Source of the DNA: Phycisphaera sp.
Lineage (GTDB): Bacteria; Planctomycetota; Phycisphaerae; Phycisphaerales; SM1A02
Assembly: GCA_016124975.1 (NCBI GenBank)
Contig: WGMP01000013.1
Coordinates: forward strand, 44,926 to 108,925
Reading direction: 5' to 3'
Length of the DNA stretch: 64,000 bases
Shown here: in pieces, positions 53,307 to 62,126 of the stretch
Layout: every line of letters begins with the position of its first letter
How positions within the stretch are numbered: position 1 is the stretch's first letter
Made by a program: the position numbers and the translations under genes
The notes under the pieces: model-generated
Database searches by the model: none
Seen by the model: only the letters and a program-made list of their open reading frames with translations
What the model was told of the DNA's origin: nothing

Positions 53307-56300
53307 TCACTTCTTCTGCGGGGCCTTCGCGGGCGCCTTCTCTGCAGACGAGCGGGTGACCGCCTCGAGGTGCGCGGCGCCTCGCTCGTCGAGGAAGCCG
53401 CCCTCGATCATCGACTCGACGGTCGACTGGTCGACACCGCCCGCCACCGAGCCGCAGCCGCAGAAGGTCTGCGCGAGGATCACGCAGGTGGTGTCCCACT
53501 CGCTGATGCAGCAGGTCTCGTCGAAGCTGCACACGAGCACGCAGCACTTGGCGTCGTTGCAGTAGGGCTCGTCGTGCTCGTTGCAGCAGCTGCCCGCCTC
53601 GGGATCGCCGCAGCTCAGGCCGCCCTCGCAGACATCGCACTCGCTGATGGCGATCGCGGCGCATGCGCCGTCCCATACCACGTCGCAGCAGAACGGGTCG
53701 ATGTCGCACACCGCCTCGCAGCAGGTCTCGTCATCGCAGTTCGCGTTGTCATGCGGGAAGCAGCAGCTGCCCGCCGCGGGGTCACCGCACGGCGGATCGG
53801 GGCACACGCGCGAGCAGGCGGGATTCGTGTTGGCCGTGGCGGCGCAGAACTCGTCCCAACGGACATCGCAGCAGAAGATGTCGATGTTGCAGATCGCGTC
53901 GCAGCACGCCTCGTCGTTGCACCACGGGGTGTCGTGGGCCTCGCAGCAGTTGCCCGCGCACGCGCTGCCGCAGCCGTACTGGTAGCGCTCGCAGCCGCGC
54001 GTCGAGTAGATCATCTCGACGCAGGTCTCGTCCCACTCGCTCTCGCAGCAGAAGCTGTCGATGGCGCAGACCGCCTCGCAGCAGTCCTCGTCGCTGCACG
54101 CGGGCCCGCGGCGCGCGATGTTGCAGCCAGGAAGCCCGATCTGTCCGCACTCGGGGCGGTTGTCCTCGCAGAGCGCTTCCGCGCGCTCGACGCAGTCGGC
54201 GTCCCAGCGGATCTCGCAGCAGTAGGAGAACTCCTCGGCGGCGCAGACCGCGAGGCAGCAGGAGGCGTCGGCGCAGCCAGGGGTCGGGCTCGTCGAGTAG
54301 CAGTTGCCCGAGGAGGGGAGGCCGCAGCCGCCCGCGCAGGTGATCTGCGCAGCGGCGACGCACGAGGAATCCCAGCGGACATCGCAGCAGTAGGGCTCGA
54401 AGCGGCACACGGCGAGGCAGCACGATGCGTCGCTGCAGAAGGGCGTCGCGTGCGGGGTGAAGCAGTCGCCCGCGCAGTTGTCGCCGCACTCGGGGAAGCC
54501 GCAGCAGACAGTGCGGGCGATGGTCACGCAGCCGCTGTCCCACGACTGGTCGCAGCATGTCGGGTCGATGGAGCAGACGCCCGTGCAGCAGACCTCGTCG
54601 TTGCAGCCGGCGGAATCCGAGCGCGCCTCGAAGCAGCTGCCGCCGCAGGGGCAGCGGGTCGTCGAGTCGGGCACGCACAGCGTGCGCGCGAGGCTGACGC
54701 AGGTCGAGCTCCACGCCTGTTCGCAGCAGAGCGGGTCGGCCGCGCAGACGATGTTGCAGCAGGTCGCGTCCTGGCAGCCCGGGGTCGAGCGGCTCTCGTC
54801 GCAGCGCCCCGTGCTCGGACAGGTCTCGAGCGTGATGCAGAGCGCCTTCGCGATGTCGACGCAGCGCTCGTTCCAGCCGAAGTTGCAGCACACGGGGTCG
54901 ACCGCGCACACGGTCTCGCAGCAGATCTCGTTGGCGCAGCCCGGATTCCCGTGCACGACGAGCGGCGACCCAGGCGCGGGGCACGCGGAGAAGTCGATGT
55001 CGCAGGAGATGCTCGCGGCGAGCGCGCAGGTCTCGTCCCATGCGCGCTGGCAGCAGGTCGGGTCGATCGCGCACTGCACTTCGCAGCACTCGCGATCCTC
55101 GCAGCCAGGCACGAAGCTGGCGACCGAGCACGGGCGACCGCGCGGAGTGCCGCAGCTCGAGGCGCTGTCGAGGCAGATCGTGCCCGCGTTCAGCACGCAG
55201 AAGAGGTCCCACTCGACCGTGCAGCAGAGCGGGTCGATGCTGCACACGCGGTCGCAGCAGTCGCCGTCGAAGCAGCCCGTGCCGCCGTGCGGCCAGAAGC
55301 AGCTGCCCGCCTCGATGTCGCCGCACCCGTTGCAGAGGAGTTCGGCCGTGTCGACGCAGTTGTTGTCCCAGCCGATGGTGCAGCAGAGCGGGTCGGCGGC
55401 GCAGACGCGCGCGCAGCAGGCGTCGTCGGAGCAGCCCGGGAGCTCATGCTTCACGAAGCAGCTGCCCGACGCCGACGAGCAGATCGCGTCGATCGCGGGG
55501 TCGCCCGAGAGCGCGCACTGCGAGCGGGCGAGCTGCGTGCAGGTGTTGTCCCAGCTGACGGTGCAGCAGAACGCGTCGAGGTAGCACACGCTGTCGCAGC
55601 ACCGCGCGTCGCTGCAGCCTGGAGCGTTGTGCTCAACGAGGCAGGAGAGGTTCTGGCCGGGGATCGGGGTGGTGACGCCGCAGCGGCACTTCGGCAGGTT
55701 GCAGACGCTGCCCGGCCCCGTCGCGAGGCCCGCGCACACGCTGTCCCAGCGGGTTTGGCAGCAGAAGGGGTCGACCTCGCACACGGCCTCGCAGCAGAGG
55801 CGATCGTCGCAGAAGGGCGTGTCGTTCTGGTAGCAGCAGCTTCCCGCGCGCGCGTTGCCGCAGGTGAAGCAGTACTGGCTCGCCCAGTCGACGCAGGTCT
55901 GGTCCCAGGTCGTCTCGCAGCAGCGCGGGTCGATGCCGCAGACCGTCTCGCAGCACGCGGGGTCGTTGCAGTTCGGGTTCTCGTGCGGAACGAGGCAGCT
56001 TCCCGTGGCGGGCTCGCCGCAGTCGTCGGTGAGCTCGATCGCGATCTTCACGCAGCCCTCGTCCCAGCCCGTCTCGCAGCAGGTGGGATCGACATTGCAG
56101 ACGGCCTCGCAGAGGACGCCGTTGTTGCAGTTCGCGCCTGCGTGCGGCTCGAAGCAGCTGTCCTTCGAGTTGCCGCAGTCCGAGCAGAACTTCACCGCGA
56201 GCGAGACGCAGAGGTCGTCCCACGCGATCTCGCAGCAGGCCGGCTCCACCGTGCACACGATCGAGCAGCAGGCGGCGTTGTTGCAGCCGCCTGCGCCGAG

Positions 56301-56435
56301 GTTGGTCGTGAAGCAGTCATTCGTCGCGTTGGCGCAGCCCTGCGCGTGCGCGGCCTGCGTGCCCGAGAGAAGCGCCGTGGCCGCTGCGAGGCCCGTGAGC
56401 GCGCTGCGGAGGATCGTGGTGAAGCGGTGAAGCAT
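53307..56435 (-). CDS. Secreted cysteine-rich protein with 17 tandem repeats
   Basis: A 1042-residue protein with a signal peptide (LTGLAAATALLSGTQAAHAQG). The rest is 17 units of about 50-65 residues with the pattern C-[NSD]-D-x-x-CC-x-x-VC-x-x-[DE]-P-x-CC-x-x-x-WD-x-x-C-[VA], spaced by GSCF/GSCC...P linkers. Unit 2 lacks one Cys of the CC pair (GVLCEAVC) and unit 13 has a two-residue insertion. A short tail ends AEKAPAKAPQKK. About 10 Cys per unit suggests a disulfide-locked rod or a metal-binding polymer. Similar motifs occur in other planctomycete secreted proteins, but I know no function. It follows the metalloprotease gene by 78 bp. Confidence 0.85.
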   Translation of the reverse strand: MLHRFTTILRSALTGLAAATALLSGTQAAHAQGCANATNDCFTTNLGAGGCNNAACCSIVCTVEPACCEIAWDDLCVSLAVKFCSDCGNSKDSCFEPHAGANCNNGVLCEAVCNVDPTCCETGWDEGCVKIAIELTDDCGEPATGSCLVPHENPNCNDPACCETVCGIDPRCCETTWDQTCVDWASQYCFTCGNARAGSCCYQNDTPFCDDRLCCEAVCEVDPFCCQTRWDSVCAGLATGPGSVCNLPKCRCGVTTPIPGQNLSCLVEHNAPGCSDARCCDSVCYLDAFCCTVSWDNTCTQLARSQCALSGDPAIDAICSSASGSCFVKHELPGCSDDACCARVCAADPLCCTIGWDNNCVDTAELLCNGCGDIEAGSCFWPHGGTGCFDGDCCDRVCSIDPLCCTVEWDLFCVLNAGTICLDSASSCGTPRGRPCSVASFVPGCEDRECCEVQCAIDPTCCQRAWDETCALAASISCDIDFSACPAPGSPLVVHGNPGCANEICCETVCAVDPVCCNFGWNERCVDIAKALCITLETCPSTGRCDESRSTPGCQDATCCNIVCAADPLCCEQAWSSTCVSLARTLCVPDSTTRCPCGGSCFEARSDSAGCNDEVCCTGVCSIDPTCCDQSWDSGCVTIARTVCCGFPECGDNCAGDCFTPHATPFCSDASCCLAVCRFEPYCCDVRWDSSCVAAAQITCAGGCGLPSSGNCYSTSPTPGCADASCCLAVCAAEEFSYCCEIRWDADCVERAEALCEDNRPECGQIGLPGCNIARRGPACSDEDCCEAVCAIDSFCCESEWDETCVEMIYSTRGCERYQYGCGSACAGNCCEAHDTPWCNDEACCDAICNIDIFCCDVRWDEFCAATANTNPACSRVCPDPPCGDPAAGSCCFPHDNANCDDETCCEAVCDIDPFCCDVVWDGACAAIAISECDVCEGGLSCGDPEAGSCCNEHDEPYCNDAKCCVLVCSFDETCCISEWDTTCVILAQTFCGCGSVAGGVDQSTVESMIEGGFLDERGAAHLEAVTRSSAEKAPAKAPQKK

Positions 56436-56513
56436 GGAATCTGTTCTGGAGGGTCGGCCGGCTGCGGCGGTCGGACGGCGATGGGTCGGCGATGGGTCGG
56501 CGGGTTCGTGCAC

Positions 56514-59318
56514 TTACGGCGTGATGAGGATTCGCGACATGCCTGCGTTGAGGCCACCGTCGTCGTCGAACGGTGCGCCGAGGATCGAGAAGCCCTCGAC
56601 CCCAGAGACGGAGTAGCCGAACTCGTCACCCGCGGACGGAGAGAACGCCGTACGCGACTGGAGAAGGACCGCGCCTTGTGCGCCCGTCGTCTTGCGCAGG
56701 AAGTAGACGCGGCCTGCGTCGACGCGAGGCGTGGTCACGACCGTCACATCGCTTGCGGGCGCGCCGACGGTGATCGTGAACTGCGCAGGATCCGCGGTCG
56801 GGGCGATGGCGATCGAGGCGCCGAACGCGTCGCCTGGCTGCGCGTCGGGCGGCGTGAAGAAGCCACGGTAGCTCCAGGCGGTGGTGATGCCCGTGCCGTT
56901 GCCGCGCTCCCAGAAGTGAACGCGGCCGCGGCCGTCGCCGTAGCCGGGCGCGCCGACGGCGATGAGCTTCTTGTGGATCGCGACGGCCTCGCCGAAGCGG
57001 TCGCCCTCCGCGAGCGTCGCGCCCGCGCCCGAGGGGATCAGAAGCCGCGGCGAACTCCAGGTGCCAAAGCTCAGGCTCGAGACGGGTCGCTCGTAGACCG
57101 CCACGGCGCCTGTGTCGTCGTCGCGGCCAGGTGCGCCTGCCACGAACGCGACGCGCGAATTGCCCGTCGTCGTGATGAGCGTCTCCTGCGCCACGGCGTA
57201 GCCGAACTGGTCGCCTGGCTGGCCGTTCGCGAGCACGCGCACGGTGTGAACCTGCGGTTGGTTCGTCGCTGGGTTGCGGATGATGTAGACGCCGCCGCGC
57301 GAGTCGTTGCGGCCGGGCGCGCCGACGATGATCGATTCCGACGCCTCGCTCGGGCTGCGGCCGAGCGCAAGCGAGTAGCCGAAGAGCGAGTAGGCGCCCG
57401 CCGCAAGGCCGCCCGTCGCGGGCGGCGTGTAGCGCCACGGGGTGTTCGCGCCGCCATAGGTCACCTGCGACCAGACGCCGTCGTCGCCCTGCGCGAACAG
57501 GTAGATCGCGCCCTTCGAGAGGAAGGTCCCCTGCGACGGCGAGTGCGTGAAGCGGTGTGCGCCCACCGCGGCCATGTTGCGCGCGGGGTAGGCGGGCGAG
57601 CCGTTCGCGGGGCGCTTGAAGACAGAGAGGCCGCGGCCGAAGAAGGCGTTCGCGAGCGGGTCCGATGGGCGCAGCGTCTGGACGAGCGACTGATCGACCG
57701 TGCCGCCGACGACGGGAAGCACATATGCGACGCCTGCGTTCGACGCGCCGATGTCGTTGCCGGGTGCGCCGATGCCGAAGAGGACCTCGGGGTCGCCCGT
57801 GCGCGACGACGCGCTGACGGCCGCGCCGAAGGTGTCGAGGAAGGTGATGCCTCCCGCGACGAGCTCCGTATCGGTGAGGGGGCACTCGTCGGGGATGCCG
57901 TCTGCGTTCAGGTCGACGCTGATCCCGAGCGCGATGTCGCAGCTGTCGGGGAATCCCGTGCGGTTGCAGTCAGGGACGAGGCCCGCTGCGATGGCGTCCG
58001 AGTCGTTGACGCCGTCGCCGTCGCAGTCGTCGTCGGCCGTCGTCGCGCAGCGATACCGCGCCACCGTCTGCGCGGTCATGCCGATGGTGCGCGCGTTGTT
58101 GGCGGTCGCTGTGCCCGTCGCCGCGCCGAGATAGCTGACGAGCGGGTTCGAGTATCGCGCGAGGCGCTCTCCGGGGCTGTAGGCCATGATCGTGCGGTAG
58201 AGCGTTCCTGCCGCGTTGAAGCGCCAGCCGTTCGAGAAGGAGTACAGCCCGCCGCTCTCGCAGCCACCGCCGTCGCCGACCGCGTGGCAGCAGCCGAGGT
58301 TGTGGCCGAGCTCATGCGCGAGGATCGAGTTGCCGTCGCCGCCGGCCGACCCGACCACGGAGAACCCGAGCGCGGGGTTGCCGACGCCGAGATAGGCGAT
58401 GCCGCCTGCATCGACATCGGAGTAGAGCGCGACGAGGTCCGCCTGCAGCGCGTCGCGCACAGCGTGCACATTGTCCCAGATGCCGTCGTTCGTCGTGGCG
58501 AGCGCGTCGAGGTCGGTCGAGATCGAGCCCGAGGAGTTGGCGTCGAGGACGATGATGCCCGCGTTCGCGTCGTCTGGGTCGCTCACGATGCGGAAGCGCG
58601 TGAAGCAGAACGAGGCCGAGAGCGCGGAGTTGCCAAAGGCGATGTCCTGGAGGAGCGACGCCCGCATGTCGGCCTCGCTCGGGAACTGCGCCGCGAACGC
58701 GGGCGTCACGCAGAGAAGGAGGTCGATCGTCTCGCCCGTGTCGGGGCACTCTGAGGCAATGCCGCCTTCACCCTCACCGCCCGCGCCGAAGAGGCCCTTC
58801 GGAGGCGTGGCGACGCCCTCGCACTCGCTGCCCTCGCGCGGCTCTGACAGCCACTGCGCGCCGTCGCGCGTCTCGAGGTTCCATGACTGCGGCTTGCCGT
58901 CGACGACCGCCTCGATCCGACCGAGCACGATCCCGTCGTGCAGCGTGATGACGGCGTGCGCGCCGCTGTCGCCGTCTGAAAAGATGAAGGTGACCGCCGA
59001 CGGGCTCAGGAGCTGCCGCTCGAGGAGCGGGATCTCGACCGTGCGTCCACCTGTGAGGGGAAAGGCGAGCCGTTCGCCCACCTCAAGCTGCGCCGCGCGC
59101 AGCGCGGGAAAGGTCCAGCGGCGGTCCCAGTCCTGCACGAAGTCGGTGTCGGAGTGGAGGCGCGAGTCGATGCCCATGCGGGCGACGCGCGCCGAGTCCT
59201 CGTCGATCAAAGGCGGCGCCGCGAGCGCGCCTGCCGCGTGCGCGAGGACTGCCACGGTGGAGACGGCCGCCGCGAACGCAAGCGGGGTGGAACGGGCGGA
59301 GCTCTTGATGAAGATCAT
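56514..59318 (-). CDS. Secreted zinc metalloprotease with FG-GAP-like C-terminal repeats
   Basis: A 934-residue exported protein (signal AAAVSTVAVLAHAAGALAA). The catalytic domain near residues 215-460 has HELGHNLGCCHA, a HExxHxxGxxH metzincin zinc site as in reprolysin-type enzymes, with the downstream Met-turn TIMAYSPG. A calcium-loop stretch follows (DDDCDGDGVNDSDAIAAGLVPDCN). The C-terminal half is made of FG-GAP/beta-propeller repeats (FGIGAPGNDIG, FGYAVAQE, FGASIAIAPT). The next gene encodes the 17-repeat Cys-rich protein, so the protease may act on it or share its export. A TAGACC hexamer lies 7 nt before the ATG at 59318. Confidence 0.85.
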   Translation of the reverse strand: MIFIKSSARSTPLAFAAAVSTVAVLAHAAGALAAPPLIDEDSARVARMGIDSRLHSDTDFVQDWDRRWTFPALRAAQLEVGERLAFPLTGGRTVEIPLLERQLLSPSAVTFIFSDGDSGAHAVITLHDGIVLGRIEAVVDGKPQSWNLETRDGAQWLSEPREGSECEGVATPPKGLFGAGGEGEGGIASECPDTGETIDLLLCVTPAFAAQFPSEADMRASLLQDIAFGNSALSASFCFTRFRIVSDPDDANAGIIVLDANSSGSISTDLDALATTNDGIWDNVHAVRDALQADLVALYSDVDAGGIAYLGVGNPALGFSVVGSAGGDGNSILAHELGHNLGCCHAVGDGGGCESGGLYSFSNGWRFNAAGTLYRTIMAYSPGERLARYSNPLVSYLGAATGTATANNARTIGMTAQTVARYRCATTADDDCDGDGVNDSDAIAAGLVPDCNRTGFPDSCDIALGISVDLNADGIPDECPLTDTELVAGGITFLDTFGAAVSASSRTGDPEVLFGIGAPGNDIGASNAGVAYVLPVVGGTVDQSLVQTLRPSDPLANAFFGRGLSVFKRPANGSPAYPARNMAAVGAHRFTHSPSQGTFLSKGAIYLFAQGDDGVWSQVTYGGANTPWRYTPPATGGLAAGAYSLFGYSLALGRSPSEASESIIVGAPGRNDSRGGVYIIRNPATNQPQVHTVRVLANGQPGDQFGYAVAQETLITTTGNSRVAFVAGAPGRDDDTGAVAVYERPVSSLSFGTWSSPRLLIPSGAGATLAEGDRFGEAVAIHKKLIAVGAPGYGDGRGRVHFWERGNGTGITTAWSYRGFFTPPDAQPGDAFGASIAIAPTADPAQFTITVGAPASDVTVVTTPRVDAGRVYFLRKTTGAQGAVLLQSRTAFSPSAGDEFGYSVSGVEGFSILGAPFDDDGGLNAGMSRILITP

Positions 59319-59325
59319 CGTCGCG

Positions 59326-59331
59326 GGTCTA
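59326..59331 (-). promoter_or_regulatory. Weak -10-like hexamer of metalloprotease gene
   Basis: TAGACC in GATAGACC, 7 nt before the ATG at 59318; the last base differs from the TANNNT pattern. Confidence 0.3.
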
Positions 59332-59522
59332 TCGGAGTTCGGCGCGCCGTCGGCGGGTCGGTCGCACGAGGCGAACGAACCACCCGCCGAAACCGCGCGG
59401 CACCGCATCATCCCCTCTTCGCGGCACATTGCAAGCCAACCGCAGCGTGGGGCGGGATTTCCGCAACATTCCCGCGTTTGGACTCGTTGCGCGCGCGGCG
59501 CGGGACGGGGCGGTCGCGGCGC

Positions 59523-60305
59523 TCAGCGCAGCCCGCCGAAGCGCCTGTCGCGGCCCGCGTAGGCGAGGATCGCCGCCGCAAGGTCGTCGGTGCCGAAGTC
59601 TGGCCAGAGGACCTCGGTCACATGGATCTCGGCATAGGAGATCTGCCAGAGCAGGTAGTTCGACACGCGGAGCTCTCCCGCGGTCCGCACGAGGAGATCT
59701 GGGTCGGGAATCCCTGCCGTGTAGAGACGCGAGGCGACCGCGCCCTCGTCGATCGACTCAGGGTCGAGCCGCCCCGCGGCGACTTCTCGGGCGAGGGCCC
59801 GTGCTGCGTCCGCGATCTCAGTCCGAGAGCCGTAGTTGAGCGCGAGGCAGAGCGTGAGGCCGCTGCAGTGGGCGGTGGCGCGCTCTGTCTCGTCGAGTTC
59901 CGCGAGGACCTCCGCCGGCAGCCCGTCGCGGCGGCCGATCCTGACGAAACGGATCGACTCGCGAAGGAGCCGCGGCCGCTCGCAGCGGAGGAACTCCGCG
60001 CAGAGCGCCATCAACGCCTCGACCTCCTCGGCGGGGCGCTTCCAGTTCTCGCTCGAGAAGGAGTAGAGCGTGATCGCGCCGAGCCTGAGCCGCGCGGCTT
60101 CCGTGACGATGGCGCGGACCGTCTCGACTCCCTGTCGGTGCCCCGCCGCGCGCGGAAGCCCGCGCGCCTGCGCCCAGCGGCCGTTGCCGTCCATGATGAA
60201 GGCGATGTGCGCGGGCCAACGCTCGCGCGGCAGCGCCGCCAGCGCGTCCGCGACGGCCGTGGCTTCTGTCGCGCTTCCATCCTGCGGAGTTGTGAACTCT
60301 GCCAT
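59523..60305 (-). CDS. uppS: Isoprenyl transferase (undecaprenyl diphosphate synthase-like)
   Basis: A 260-residue cis-prenyltransferase making the lipid carrier for cell wall and polysaccharide synthesis. The motifs FIMDGNGRWAQARGLPRAAGH, FSSENWKRPAEEV, and DLLVRTAGELRVSNYLLWQISYAEIHVTEVLWPDF are the five conserved regions of the UPP synthase family. The ATG at 60305 has GGAG at 6 nt; the ORF track's GTG at 60347 is less likely. The gene follows purA by about 50 bp on the same strand. In E. coli-like order it would be next to cdsA or dxr, which are not here. Confidence 0.93.
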   Translation of the reverse strand: MAEFTTPQDGSATEATAVADALAALPRERWPAHIAFIMDGNGRWAQARGLPRAAGHRQGVETVRAIVTEAARLRLGAITLYSFSSENWKRPAEEVEALMALCAEFLRCERPRLLRESIRFVRIGRRDGLPAEVLAELDETERATAHCSGLTLCLALNYGSRTEIADAARALAREVAAGRLDPESIDEGAVASRLYTAGIPDPDLLVRTAGELRVSNYLLWQISYAEIHVTEVLWPDFGTDDLAAAILAYAGRDRRFGGLR

Positions 60306-60356
60306 GGGCACTCCGTCGCCGATCGCCTTCGACAACTCCCCACGCACGCCGCGCGG

Positions 60357-61739
60357 CTAGATCGCCGAGGCGAGGCCGCCCGCGCGCTCGAAGGTCTGGT
60401 TGCGCTCGGGCCCCACGCTCACGAGCTCGACGGGAATTCCCACGAACGACTCGACGAAGGCGAGGTAACGCTGCGCCTCGGGCGGAAGTTCGTCGCGGTC
60501 GGTGCAGTCGGTGAGTTCGCGGCCCCAGCCTGCGAGCGTCTCGTAGACGGGGGTGAAGCCCTGCATCCGCTCGGCGTCGGGAATGAAGCGGTCGGTCACG
60601 GTTCCGTCGGCGCGGCGATATCCGACGCAGACCTTCAGCTCGTCGAAGCCAGAGAGGACATCGAGGAGCGTGCAGGCGATCGCGTCGGCGCCGCAGACCA
60701 TGACGGAGTACTTGACGGCCACGAGGTCGAGCCAGCCGCAGCGGCGGGGGCGCCCCGTGGTCGTTCCGAACTCGCGGCCGCGGGTGCGGATGCGGTCGCC
60801 CGTCGCGTCGAGGAGCTCGGTGACGAAAGGCCCGCCTCCGACGCGCGTCGAGTAGGCCTTCATGATCCCGTAGACCTTGTCGATCATCCGCCCGGGCACG
60901 CCCGAACCCGCGGGAATGCCGAGCGTCGAGCAGTTCGAGCTCGTCACATAGGGGAAGGTACCGTGGTCGATGTCGAGGAGGCACGCGTTCGCGCCCTCGA
61001 AGAGGACGCTGCGGCCCGCGCGCATCTCGTCGTGGACGAGGTAGACGGTGTCTGTGATGTGGGGGCGCAGGCGCTCGCCCGCGGCCGCGAAGCGGTCTGC
61101 GAGTTCGCGCGGCACGAGCGGCGTCACGTTCGCGCCGAGCGCCTCGAGCTCCGCCATGCGCAGGCCGCAGATCGTCTCAAGCTTGCGCAGGAGAAGCGCG
61201 TGGTCGAGGAGATCGCCCATCCGAAGCGCCGTCGAGCGGCGCACCTTGTCGGAGTAGGCAGGGCCGATGCCGCGGCGGGTGGTGCCGATCTGGCCCGCAC
61301 CCGACTTCCCCGAGCGCTTCTCGAGGAGTTCCTCGAGCGCGGCGTCCTGCTCCTTGTGATAGGGCATGACGACATGGGCGCGGTCTGAGACGCGGAGGTT
61401 CTCGGCGACCTCGACCCCGCGCTTGCGGAGTCCGTCGATTTCATCGAGGAGCTTCTCGGGGTCGACCACCACCCCGTTGCCGACGATGTTGATCTTGCCC
61501 TGGCTGAGGATGCCCGAAGGGATGAGATGGAGCGCATAGCGCTCGCGTCCGACCTGGACGGTGTGGCCCGCGTTCGCGCCGCCGTTGTAGCGGACGATGC
61601 AGTCGTAGCGGCTCGTCAGGAGGTCGACGATCTTGCCCTTGCCCTCGTCGCCCCATTGGAGGCCGACGACGGCGGCATGGCGCGGGCTTCGGCTCGAGCT
61701 TGCGCTCGTGCGTTGGTTCGTGGGTGGCGTCTGATGCAA
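60357..61739 (-). CDS. purA: Adenylosuccinate synthetase
   Basis: A 460-residue enzyme converting IMP, GTP and aspartate to adenylosuccinate in AMP synthesis. GLQWGDEGKGKIVDLL is the P-loop signature, NAGHTV, QIGTTRRGIGPAYSDK and GTTTGRPRRCGWLD are the IMP/Asp-binding regions. No ATG is available near the P-loop; the first in-frame start is TTG 61739, 21 residues before HAAVVGLQW. A TACACT hexamer ends 6 nt before it, so the message may begin at the start codon itself. uppS follows with a short gap. Confidence 0.95.
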   Translation of the reverse strand: MHQTPPTNQRTSASSSRSPRHAAVVGLQWGDEGKGKIVDLLTSRYDCIVRYNGGANAGHTVQVGRERYALHLIPSGILSQGKINIVGNGVVVDPEKLLDEIDGLRKRGVEVAENLRVSDRAHVVMPYHKEQDAALEELLEKRSGKSGAGQIGTTRRGIGPAYSDKVRRSTALRMGDLLDHALLLRKLETICGLRMAELEALGANVTPLVPRELADRFAAAGERLRPHITDTVYLVHDEMRAGRSVLFEGANACLLDIDHGTFPYVTSSNCSTLGIPAGSGVPGRMIDKVYGIMKAYSTRVGGGPFVTELLDATGDRIRTRGREFGTTTGRPRRCGWLDLVAVKYSVMVCGADAIACTLLDVLSGFDELKVCVGYRRADGTVTDRFIPDAERMQGFTPVYETLAGWGRELTDCTDRDELPPEAQRYLAFVESFVGIPVELVSVGPERNQTFERAGGLASAI

Positions 61740-61745
61740 GCGCGC

Positions 61746-61751
61746 AGTGTA
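61746..61751 (-). promoter_or_regulatory. -10-like hexamer, probable leaderless TTG start of purA
   Basis: TACACT in TGCTACACT ends 6 nt before TTG 61739; spacer GCGCGC. Confidence 0.55.
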
Positions 61752-61793
61752 GCACCGCCCGCAGACGCCTTCGGCCCGCGCGTCTCCGCGCGA

Positions 61794-61982
61794 TCAGGCC
61801 GCGGGCTTCTTCTGCTGCCCGCTCTGATCGCCGCCCGTGCCCTTGGCCACGGGAATGCGGATGTTCGACCCGCAGCCCCTGCAGCGGACGACCTTGCCGC
61901 GAGCGGCCGCGGGAACCGCGAGGACGCGCTGGCATCCGAGGTTCGGGCACATGATCCGCACAACGTCTTCACTGGCACCCAT
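61794..61982 (-). CDS. Small zinc-ribbon protein
   Basis: A 62-residue protein with CPNLGC and CRGC, two CxxxC/CxxC-like pairs forming a zinc ribbon (VRIMCPNLGCQRVLAVPAAARGKVVRCRGCGSNIRIP). Such short 'MJ0042/planctomycete-type' ribbons, with VP-ARGK-VRC in the middle, are frequent in this phylum. The role is unknown. AAGGAG precedes the ATG at 61982, a good Shine-Dalgarno sequence. Too short for the longer ORF in the track, which is a frame opposite to hemW. Confidence 0.75.
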   Translation of the reverse strand: MGASEDVVRIMCPNLGCQRVLAVPAAARGKVVRCRGCGSNIRIPVAKGTGGDQSGQQKKPAA

Positions 61983-62114
61983 AGTGACTCCTTCTCCTGC
62001 CCACCCAATGCAGCCGGGCTCAGCGGAAATCGGGCGGCAGGGCGCCGTCCTTGAGCGGGAGTCTGGAGAAGCCGCGAAAGGGGGCCGGGCCGTCCCGTCC
62101 TTCGGCGTCGACCC

Positions 62115-62120
62115 TATCCT
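62115..62120 (+). promoter_or_regulatory. -10-like hexamer, probable leaderless start of hemW
   Basis: TATCCT in CCTATCCT ends 6 nt before the GTG at 62127; spacer GCGGCG. Confidence 0.55.
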
Positions 62121-62126
62121 GCGGCG

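Noticed and set aside
53307-56435. Regular repeats that could suggest a CRISPR array
   Set aside because: The repeats are degenerate at DNA level, in frame, and encode a regular Cys-rich protein pattern; no cas genes are present.
53370-58754. Plus-strand ORF of 1794 aa, the longest on this strand
   Set aside because: It is an Arg/Ala/Val-rich frame opposite two genes with clear signal peptides and motifs (Cys-rich repeats, HELGHNLG). It is a GC-driven shadow.
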